A stretch of 15,061 nt of DNA, from NCBI GenBank assembly GCA_030688225.1, contig JAUYIO010000028.1:1-15061 (forward strand), read 5' to 3'. A program made the translations under genes and the position numbers. Numbering within the stretch: the stretch's first letter is position 1; each line of letters starts with the position of its first letter. A model generated the notes under the pieces. The model was not told the DNA's origin and searched no databases. It saw only the letters and a list, made by a program, of their open reading frames with translations. This document shows positions 6,892 to 12,418 of the stretch, in pieces. This stretch comes from Nanobdellota archaeon. GTDB taxonomy: Archaea; Nanobdellota; Nanobdellia; Pacearchaeales; GW2011-AR1.

Positions 6892-6947
6892 TGTTACTAT
6901 TTAAGAGTTAATATTTTAATTATTGAAAAGTTACTTTTGATTAAAAT

Positions 6948-7075
6948 TCTCGCTGAAAGCGAGACTATCTGTCCGAAGGACTAAGGAAATCCCCCTATAA
7001 ATTCAAAAAAGAATTTTTTGCTAATTAGTTTTCTTGAAAAGAAAACTACGTGTCTCTCTCCTATTGGGTAGGAGA
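6948..7075. repeat. Run of five small palindromes, three with GAA triloops
   Basis: Between the ferredoxin stop and the TrpRS promoter lie five consecutive inverted repeats. They are TCTCGCT-GAA-AGCGAGA (6948-6964); GTCC-GAA-GGAC (6971-6981); AAATTC-A6-GAATTT (6999-7016); a ten-base stem around GAA (7026-7035 with 7039-7048); and TCTCCTA-TTGGG-TAGGAGA (7057-7075). Read on the minus strand, the direction of the flanking genes, the GAA loops become TTC. The series could be part of the 3' end of the ferredoxin transcript, a structured small RNA, or a palindromic intergenic repeat. I find no coding potential in this stretch. Confidence 0.55.
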
Positions 7076-7092
7076 AAAAATATTTTCCTATT
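7075..7092 (-). terminator. Possible oligo-T terminator after the ferredoxin gene
   Basis: Right after the ferredoxin stop the minus strand holds a run of six T, followed by the 7057-7075 hairpin. Archaeal RNA polymerase commonly stops at T-runs. This is only a composition-based guess. Confidence 0.35.
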
Positions 7093-7263
7093 TTATTGAC
7101 TTATCGCTTCTGTAGGGCAGGAGTTTATGGCGTCTTTTATGCAGGGGCATTTTTTTTGAGTCCTGACTTTTGCTTTCATGTCGTTGTCCATCTCAAAAAC
7201 GTCTGGGCAAATTGATGTACAAGTCCCACAACCGATGCATTTGTCCTTGTCAACTTCTACCAT
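7093..7263 (-). CDS. Short [4Fe-4S] ferredoxin
   Basis: A 56-residue protein, too short for many gene callers, reads from ATG 7263 to TAA at 7093. The motif CIGCGTCTSICP gives Cys9, Cys12, Cys15 and Cys19, followed by VFEMDNDMKAKV and a C-terminal CIKDAINSCPTEAI with Cys41 and Cys49. The layout matches single-cluster ferredoxins of the Pyrococcus type: Cys9, Cys12, Cys15 and Cys49 would hold the cluster, and Cys19 and Cys41 fall where Pyrococcus has its disulfide. Cys39 is extra. It is a small soluble electron carrier. It lies upstream of, and on the same strand as, the operon at 6861, but 231 bases of hairpin-rich DNA and a separate TATA box lie between them, so it is probably transcribed separately. 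It is divergent from the acetyltransferase at 7300. Confidence 0.9.
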   Translation of the reverse strand: MVEVDKDKCIGCGTCTSICPDVFEMDNDMKAKVRTQKKCPCIKDAINSCPTEAISQ

Positions 7264-7271
7264 ACAAATTG

Positions 7272-7293
7272 TTATAAATAATTGTTAATAAAC
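7272..7293. promoter_or_regulatory. Interleaved divergent TATA boxes for ferredoxin and acetyltransferase
   Basis: TTATAAATA at 7272-7280 (plus strand) is centred 25 bases before the ATG at 7300. GTTTATTAAC at 7284-7293 (minus strand) is centred 25 bases before the ferredoxin ATG at 7263. The two genes start only 36 bases apart, so each TATA box lies inside the presumed promoter of the other gene. Binding of transcription factors to one may exclude the other. AATTGTT occurs on both sides of the plus-strand box (7268-7274 and 7280-7286). Confidence 0.5.
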
Positions 7294-7299
7294 TTTTTC

Positions 7300-7773
7300 A
7301 TGGGTTTTGATTATTCTTTTAGATTTGCAGAAGACAGAAGAGACATTCTGAAGCTTGAGAGATTTATTTTACAGCAACCTTTAAAATATCCTCATTTTGG
7401 AGATTGGGTGTACCGAGCAAGAGAAGACTTACTTAGCGGATGGAAAAAATCTATATTGGCTTTTAGTGAAGATTTTTTGATTGGAGATTTAATTTTTCAA
7501 CCTCATAAATCGTTATCAGGAAATCTTGAATTAAAAAATATGAGGGTTCATCGCAAATTACAGGGAAGATATTTTGGGGTTTTTATGTTAAAGCAAGCAG
7601 AAGTTGAGGCAAGAGGGAAATATAACGGAATAATATGTGATACTCATTCTGATAATTATCCTATGATTAATTTGTTAAGGTTTATGGGATATGACGAAAT
7701 TGCAAGAGCACCATTATATAATCAAAATGTTGAGGAAATTGTTATGATGAAAAACTTGGTTAAAGCTGCTTAA
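7300..7773 (+). CDS. GNAT-family N-acetyltransferase
   Basis: The 157-residue protein probably moves an acetyl group from acetyl-CoA to an amine of unknown identity. The pantetheine/pyrophosphate-binding motif A is visible as NMRVHRKLQGRYFGVFMLKQ (80-99), with QGRYFG for the usual R/Q-G-x-G-x-G/A, followed by a helix rich in Ala and Glu. A motif-B-like stretch, DNYPMINLLRFMGYDEI (118-134), fits the N-x-x-A/L-x-x-x-Y/M-G-F/Y pattern. I chose ATG 7300 because the TATA box at 7272-7280 is 25 bases upstream; a TTG at 7282 would add six residues but would begin just two bases after that box. The gene is single and divergent from ferredoxin. Substrate could be a protein N-terminus, an amino acid or a small molecule; nothing here decides. 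Confidence 0.7.
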   Translation: MGFDYSFRFAEDRRDILKLERFILQQPLKYPHFGDWVYRAREDLLSGWKKSILAFSEDFLIGDLIFQPHKSLSGNLELKNMRVHRKLQGRYFGVFMLKQAEVEARGKYNGIICDTHSDNYPMINLLRFMGYDEIARAPLYNQNVEEIVMMKNLVKAA

Positions 7774-7806
7774 TCTTTTTATCTTAATAAATTAGTTTTA
7801 TAAAAG

Positions 7807-7917
7807 GGTTTCTTTTTTACAAAAAGGAAACCTAAAGGTTTCGCGACGATTTTCAAAAAACCGCAGGAAGAAACTACTGTGGTAGAAAAAACTACAATAT
7901 AAATTTCTCCGAAATTT
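7807..7917. repeat. Competing hairpins in the 172-base gap before the membrane protein
   Basis: GGTTTC (7807-7812), GAAACC (7827-7832) and GGTTTC (7837-7842) allow two mutually exclusive stems; the first extends through T/A tracts to about eleven pairs. Next, CTAC-TGTG-GTAG is followed by another CTAC, repeating the same either/or design. AAATTTC-TCC-GAAATTT (7901-7917) then runs into the TATA box of the next gene. The first pair may serve as the 3' end of the acetyltransferase transcript. Nothing in this gap looks coding. Confidence 0.45.
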
Positions 7918-7923
7918 TTATAA
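7915..7923 (+). promoter_or_regulatory. TATA box of the membrane protein gene at 7946
   Basis: TTTTTATAA is centred 27 bases before the ATG at 7946 and supports that ATG as the start of a leaderless transcript. Confidence 0.55.
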
Positions 7924-7945
7924 GGACATTTTCCATTTATTTATT

Positions 7946-8716
7946 ATGGGGTTTTTTAGAAAAGGAGGTTTGATGATTGTTTGTGTTCTTGCAATTATTT
8001 TAATCTTGCTTGGGAATACTTTTCTTACTCTTGGTTTGTCTTTGAGATATGATAATATTCACAATGAACTTCTCCCTGTTGCAGAGAAAATTGCTTTTGA
8101 GAATGCAAATATTTCTGAAAAATTAGATTCAGATTTTAGTTTAATTTCAGAAGAGTATTGTGATAATTATGAAAACTTTACTTTTACTCAGAATGAATTT
8201 AATGTCGTGATTCCCTGTGAAGTTGTTCAAAATGGTTCTGAAGCATTTATTTCTTATGGAGTTGAAGCTTTTGTAAATGAAGCATATTACAAGGAATATG
8301 ATTGTGAGTTTTGGGATTGTGTTAGTGAATCTGTTTTAAATTCAGAAGCACCAATTGTCTTGGTATCTGAAAAATCCAAAGATTATTGGATGGGGAAATT
8401 TTACTTAACATTCTTTTTATTTTTGGTTTCTGCAGGTTTAATCTTCTTCATTGTTGAAGAAAAAACAAATTCTTTTGTTCTTCTTGGAATTTTTTTAGTT
8501 GTTGCTTCTCTCCCATTTTTATTTTTGAGCAAAATTTTATCGCCTTTTTTTGACCAGATTTATCTTGAATTATTTACAGCTTTATTCTCAAATTCACATA
8601 CAGTGTTTTTGATATCAATTATTTCAGGTTTGATTTTATTTGGATTAGGGCTTGGATTCAAGCTTGGAAATTTTGGGTATATTATTTCTAAGAAATTTGA
8701 GAGAAAGAAGAAATGA
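7946..8716 (+). CDS. Hypothetical membrane protein with four predicted helices
   Basis: I do not recognise a family. The 256-residue protein has a first hydrophobic helix at about 9-30, a polar acidic segment of about 115 residues (35-150) with four Cys (72, 91, 120, 125), and three more helices at about 150-171, 177-199 and 218-240, ending in a basic tail (KKFERKKK). By the positive-inside rule the ends are cytoplasmic and the acidic Cys-containing segment lies outside, where disulfides could form. Start choice: ATG 7946 fits a TATA box 27 bases upstream. A strong Shine-Dalgarno-like AAAGGAGG at 7961-7968, four bases before an in-frame ATG at 7973, would instead drop nine residues including the basic N-terminus. 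It converges on the gene ending at 8723, six bases away. Confidence 0.7.
   Translation: MGFFRKGGLMIVCVLAIILILLGNTFLTLGLSLRYDNIHNELLPVAEKIAFENANISEKLDSDFSLISEEYCDNYENFTFTQNEFNVVIPCEVVQNGSEAFISYGVEAFVNEAYYKEYDCEFWDCVSESVLNSEAPIVLVSEKSKDYWMGKFYLTFFLFLVSAGLIFFIVEEKTNSFVLLGIFLVVASLPFLFLSKILSPFFDQIYLELFTALFSNSHTVFLISIISGLILFGLGLGFKLGNFGYIISKKFERKKK
7961..7975 (+). promoter_or_regulatory. Strong internal Shine-Dalgarno sequence before an alternative start
   Basis: AAAGGAGG sits four bases before the in-frame ATG at 7973 (Met10 of the long form). It may allow a second start or re-initiation. It could also be a by-product of the Lys-Gly-Gly codons. Confidence 0.35.
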
Positions 8717-8722
8717 AAAAAT

Positions 8723-10759
8723 TTACTCAAATAAATTTTTTCCGCCTTTGTCCATTCTTTTTACAAATTCATTTAAAAATTTCTTGCTTTTTTCTTCTGG
8801 TTCTTTTCTTACATTTTTTATTGAATAAACAGCCACATTATTTCTTATTTGTTTCTCTGTTTTAACGTCTGTCATTAGTTTCTCTTTTATTTTTTCTCCT
8901 AGAAGAATCTCTTTGTCTGCAATTGAAGCTATTTTTTTTGCTCCTGTTATTAGTGTTCCCATACTCATGAATTTCAAAACGTCTTTTTCTCTCTTTCCAA
9001 CTATTGTTCCATAGTTTAATGAAATTCCAAATTCTATCTTTTGTTTTGCGAGCTTGTTATGTTCTGTTAGTGTTTCATTTATTTTTTGTGCAAGTCTTAA
9101 TGCTGTTTTTTCATTCTTGAATGTTCTTGTTGTTATTGAAGAAAAAATGAAGAACAAATTATCCTGATTTTCGTATAGGGATGCTTTATCTTCGTCTGCA
9201 GTGCTTATTATTTTTTGTAGTGTTTCTTTTGCACCATTCTTGGAATCTTCAATATCTTTCATGTTTTTTATATGAACGCAGACTAAACTCACATTTTGCT
9301 TTTCACCTTTAATGGACAAAGAAAGTTCTGCCTTGTTTTTAGAATTAAATGGGGTTGTTTCCTCTTTCTTCTTCCCTGTCAGCTGTTGAAATGTGTCTTT
9401 TTTTTTATATTTTGTTTTTATATATCCTATGAAGCTTTTTTGGTATCCTTTTCTATAAACTATGAAAGCCATAAAACCTAAAATTGCCACTATGAATATC
9501 CATACTATTGGATGTCTTGCGAAATTTGCAACCCCTTCTGCAGCTTTTCTTACGTCAATGGAATCTCCTGTGAGAATGGCATTTCCAGATATTTTATTTT
9601 CTCCTTGTGCTGTTGTAACTTCTATTTCATATTGTCCGTCTGGAGCACTCATAACAAATTTTTCTGATTCGTCAACTCCTAATGTGATATTCAAACTTAC
9701 AAATTGTTCTCCAATTTTTATTACAAGCGTGTCATTGTATGGAACGTTTCCAACATTTGTGACGATTAATGTTTTGTTTATTAATTCAGCTTTTACATCT
9801 TTTTTTTCTTTTATGTGGAAATTTGATTCGCTTGTTAATTGAGTTGAGACTGCGAAAACTGTCCAATTTTCAGGAGGTTGATTGTATACTACTGGGTATT
9901 CTAAGAATTCATTTGTTGGCTTTTCTGCTTGTTCTAATATTTTATTATTTGCATTTTTTATTGTTATTATTGAGTTTGATTCTATTGGCTCTCCTGTTTG
10001 ATCGTGGAGTATTGTTTTGACCTTTAGGTTTGTTCCTGGTTCCACTTCTTTGTTTTCAAAAACTATTTCAAGATTTGTAGGAACTTGAACTACTAAAATA
10101 TTGTAATCTACAAACCCGTTATTTGTTATTTGTCCTTCTGAATCTTTTTCATAGACTTTTACTTTTGTCAAGTATTGTCCTGCAGGCATGTCTTTTGGAA
10201 TTGAAAAATTTATTGAGAAATATCCATCTTTTACGCTGTCCATGACATTTATATCTTTAACATCATTTATAACAGATAATTCTATGACGCCGTTTGCAGA
10301 TTTCCCGTTGTTTTTTGTGGCCTTCCCTTTTACAATGATGTTTTCTCCTGGTTTGAATTCTACTTTATCCATAGGGAAATCAATGTTAATCAAATTTGAA
10401 ATTGTGAATTTACTTGTAAGAATAATCTCGTTTTTGAAAGATATTCTCACTTCGCATTCTCCGTTTAACTCTCCTATGAATTCTCTTTCAAGAGGTATGA
10501 TTAATGTTTTTGTTTCCTGATAGCTGTTTTCAGAGTTTAGCCATATTAGTCCTTGCGAGATACTTCTTGAAGAACCTTCGCAAAGTAATTCTGTGTTTAA
10601 GGTTCCACTTGCTGCAGAATTTTCTATTACTTTTACAGGAATGGAAACAACTTCACCGAGATTATATGATGTTTCTGGTTGTTGTTGAATTAATATGTCT
10701 GCAGATACAACAGAAGTCAAGAATATTGCAAAAACTAGTAAAGTAATTATCTTCCTCAT
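8723..10759 (-). CDS. Single-pass surface protein with Ig-like region and cytoplasmic cyclase-like domain
   Basis: The 678-residue protein begins with a signal peptide (about 1-20: basic MRK, a hydrophobic core, then SVVSA). A beta-rich extracytoplasmic part (about 21-410) follows, with repeated segments typical of Ig-like/macroglobulin-like folds, for example FKPGENIIVKGKATKNNGKS and EPGTNLKVKTILHDQTGEP. A membrane helix lies at 417-435, then a basic linker. The cytoplasmic domain (about 485-650) has the order of a class III adenylate/guanylate cyclase: VSLVCVHIKNM (family VTVLFADIRGF), LYENQDNLFFIF (family GDGVLAVF), FGISLNYGTIVG (family GIGIHTGEVVAG), FMSMGTLITGAKKIA (family VIGDAVNLAARL) and KEILLGEKIKEKL. 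The first metal Asp is His496, the second may be Asp533, and the Asn and Arg of the last motif are Thr605 and Lys609, so activity is doubtful. A TATA box lies 30 bases upstream. It may sense or bind something at the cell surface. Confidence 0.65.
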   Translation of the reverse strand: MRKIITLLVFAIFLTSVVSADILIQQQPETSYNLGEVVSIPVKVIENSAASGTLNTELLCEGSSRSISQGLIWLNSENSYQETKTLIIPLEREFIGELNGECEVRISFKNEIILTSKFTISNLINIDFPMDKVEFKPGENIIVKGKATKNNGKSANGVIELSVINDVKDINVMDSVKDGYFSINFSIPKDMPAGQYLTKVKVYEKDSEGQITNNGFVDYNILVVQVPTNLEIVFENKEVEPGTNLKVKTILHDQTGEPIESNSIITIKNANNKILEQAEKPTNEFLEYPVVYNQPPENWTVFAVSTQLTSESNFHIKEKKDVKAELINKTLIVTNVGNVPYNDTLVIKIGEQFVSLNITLGVDESEKFVMSAPDGQYEIEVTTAQGENKISGNAILTGDSIDVRKAAEGVANFARHPIVWIFIVAILGFMAFIVYRKGYQKSFIGYIKTKYKKKDTFQQLTGKKKEETTPFNSKNKAELSLSIKGEKQNVSLVCVHIKNMKDIEDSKNGAKETLQKIISTADEDKASLYENQDNLFFIFSSITTRTFKNEKTALRLAQKINETLTEHNKLAKQKIEFGISLNYGTIVGKREKDVLKFMSMGTLITGAKKIASIADKEILLGEKIKEKLMTDVKTEKQIRNNVAVYSIKNVRKEPEEKSKKFLNEFVKRMDKGGKNLFE

Positions 10760-10784
10760 TTTATATTAAACTTAGTAAATTATT

Positions 10785-10794
10785 ATTTATAAAT
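10785..10794 (-). promoter_or_regulatory. TATA box of the surface protein gene
   Basis: On the minus strand ATTTATAAAT is centred 30 bases before the ATG at 10759, suggesting a leader of only a few bases. Confidence 0.55.
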
Positions 10795-10822
10795 ATTTGG
10801 ACACAGGAATGAAAGTGTTTAT

Positions 10823-10838
10823 CTATATATTTAAAAAT
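10823..10838 (+). promoter_or_regulatory. TATA box of the canonical TrpRS gene
   Basis: CTATATATTTAAAAAT is centred about 27 bases before the ATG at 10859. This rules out the TTG at 10841, which would fall almost on top of the box. Confidence 0.5.
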
Positions 10839-10858
10839 ATTTGATTCTTTTTGTTTAC

Positions 10859-11971
10859 ATGAAAAAGAGTCCGACTAAAATTACGCCATGGGAAGTTTCT
10901 GGGGATATTAACTATGAAAAATTGATTAAGGAGTTTGGAATTGTGCCTTTGAAAGAATTGCCGAAGATTTTTGAAGAGAATATTCTGTTCAGGAGGAAAA
11001 TTATTTTTGCACATAGAGATATTCAGAGAATTTTGGAGGCGATTCATAAGAAAAAACCATTTGTTATGATGACTGGTTTAGTACCTACTGGGAAATTTCA
11101 TATTGGGCACATGATTATTGCCTTGCAGATGATTTTTTATCAGAAACTTGGAGCTAAGATTTATATTGCTGTTGCTGATTTGGAAGCTTACAATGCGAGA
11201 GGACAGAGTTTAGAAGAGAGCAGGAAAATTGCAATTGAAGAATATATTTTAAATTATATTGCTCTTGGATTAAAACCAAAGAATTGCGAGATTTATTTTC
11301 AAAGTGAGAGAAGCAAAGATGCGAAAAAATCAAATGCATATTATCGGTTGCAGAATCTTTTGGCAAAGCACGCGACATTTAATGAATTCAAAGCTATTTA
11401 TGGAGAGATAAGTCCTGGGAAGATGCTTTCTGCTTTGTTACAAGCGTCTGATATGTTGCATCCACAATTGAAAGAATTTGAAGGAAGTGTTCCTGTAATT
11501 GTTCCTGTAGGAATTGATCAAGATCCTCATTTAAGACTTGCGAGAGATATTTCAAGGAGAATTAAAAATCCTAAATTTATTCAATTGTCTTCTACATACA
11601 ATGTTTTTGTGCCAGGACTAAGCGGAGGGAAAATGTCCTCTTCAGATGTGACTTCTTTCATTGCTCCGACAGATTCTGAAAAAGAAATTGAAAATAAAAT
11701 TAAGAGATATGCTTTTTCAGGAGGACAAAAAACTTTGGAAGAGCACAGAAAAAAAGGAGGAAATCCTGATGTTGATGTTTCTTTTCAATATTTGAAAGTT
11801 TTTTTTGAATCGGACGACGATAAATTGCAAAAAATTTATGAAGATTATAAGTCAGGAAAAATGACGACAGGAGAATTAAAAGAATATACTATTAAGAAAA
11901 TAAATGATTTCTTGAAAGTTCATCAGAAAAAAAGAGAAGATGCTAAGAAAAAACTTGGGGAGTTTATTTGA
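10859..11971 (+). CDS. trpS: Tryptophanyl-tRNA synthetase, archaeal type, canonical motifs
   Basis: It activates tryptophan and charges tRNA-Trp in the cytoplasm. The 370-residue protein has an intact set of archaeal TrpRS motifs: TPWEVSGDINYEKLI (9-23), FAHRDIQRILE (50-60), MMTGLVPTGKFHIGH (70-84, HIGH at 81-84), VADLEAYNARGQSLEE, GIDQDPHLRLARD (218-230), GLSGGKMSSS (KMSSS at 258-262), FSGGQKTLEEH and GGNPDVDVSFQYL. It belongs to the archaeal group with TGLVPTGKFHIGH, unlike the TGCGPS type at 2774, with which it shares the C-terminal third closely. Because both signatures are intact, and it sits with ThrRS in a translation cluster, it is the best candidate for the housekeeping TrpRS. Leucine is mostly TTG, as in the adjacent ThrRS. 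A TATA box 27 bases upstream supports the ATG at 10859. Confidence 0.94.
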   Translation: MKKSPTKITPWEVSGDINYEKLIKEFGIVPLKELPKIFEENILFRRKIIFAHRDIQRILEAIHKKKPFVMMTGLVPTGKFHIGHMIIALQMIFYQKLGAKIYIAVADLEAYNARGQSLEESRKIAIEEYILNYIALGLKPKNCEIYFQSERSKDAKKSNAYYRLQNLLAKHATFNEFKAIYGEISPGKMLSALLQASDMLHPQLKEFEGSVPVIVPVGIDQDPHLRLARDISRRIKNPKFIQLSSTYNVFVPGLSGGKMSSSDVTSFIAPTDSEKEIENKIKRYAFSGGQKTLEEHRKKGGNPDVDVSFQYLKVFFESDDDKLQKIYEDYKSGKMTTGELKEYTIKKINDFLKVHQKKREDAKKKLGEFI

Positions 11972-11994
11972 ATAATTATTGTGTAATATAATCA

Positions 11995-12004
11995 TTTTTA
12001 TAAA
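11995..12004 (+). promoter_or_regulatory. TATA box of the small coiled-coil protein gene
   Basis: TTTTTATAAA is centred 26 bases before the ATG at 12026, so this gene has its own promoter despite lying only 54 bases after the TrpRS stop. Confidence 0.55.
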
Positions 12005-12025
12005 GAATTATTTCCCTATTCTTTA

Positions 12026-12388
12026 ATGGGAGAAACTTTGGAAATCCAATTATTAAGAAAAAAGGTAGAGATTCTTGACTATCATCTAAGACAAATACAT
12101 TCTAGTGATTATGATTTGTTAAGTATTACAGAAGATGTTGAAAAAGCAAGAGTTAGATTGGAGAGGGTTCTGAAAAATAATGGGATTGATGTAAACGTTA
12201 GTCATACCAGTCCTGAATTATCTGAAATAGGAATTAATCTGAGAGAATATATCTCTCTTTGTGAACAACTTACCGATAAGCTTAATGATTATGATTTATG
12301 GATTCGTGATTCTTTGGGAAAAAGGAAAAAGTTCATTAGGAATCAAAAAAGAATTTATGAAGAACAGATAGATAGCCTTTCTCAATAA
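12026..12388 (+). CDS. Small helical, probably coiled-coil protein of unknown function
   Basis: I do not recognise a family. The 120-residue protein is soluble-looking, rich in charged residues and Leu/Ile, with heptad-like spacing in two helical stretches (about 5-50 and 63-118, for example LRKKVEILDYHLRQI and LREYISLCEQLTDKL). The two are separated by a Gly/Asn/Pro-containing turn around residues 51-65. It has one Cys and no signal peptide or membrane helix. It lies between TrpRS and ThrRS with its own TATA box, and the ThrRS TATA box starts directly after its stop codon. A structural or partner role for a helical hairpin is plausible but is only inference. Confidence 0.6.
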   Translation: MGETLEIQLLRKKVEILDYHLRQIHSSDYDLLSITEDVEKARVRLERVLKNNGIDVNVSHTSPELSEIGINLREYISLCEQLTDKLNDYDLWIRDSLGKRKKFIRNQKRIYEEQIDSLSQ

Positions 12389-12397
12389 TTTTAAAAA
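12389..12397 (+). promoter_or_regulatory. TATA box of the ThrRS gene
   Basis: TTTTAAAAA, immediately after the preceding stop codon, is centred 27 bases before the ATG at 12419. It decides that ATG over the TTG at 12410. Confidence 0.5.
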
Positions 12398-12418
12398 CAT
12401 AGTTCTCTTTTGTTCTCT

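Noticed and set aside
6948..7917. CRISPR array or insertion sequence in the hairpin-rich spacers
   Set aside because: The stems differ in sequence, there is no regular repeat-spacer pattern, and there is no transposase or terminal inverted repeat pair with a target duplication.
9296..10746. Plus-strand open frames within the surface protein gene
   Set aside because: They are shadows of the minus-strand gene, which has a signal peptide, membrane helix and promoter in order.
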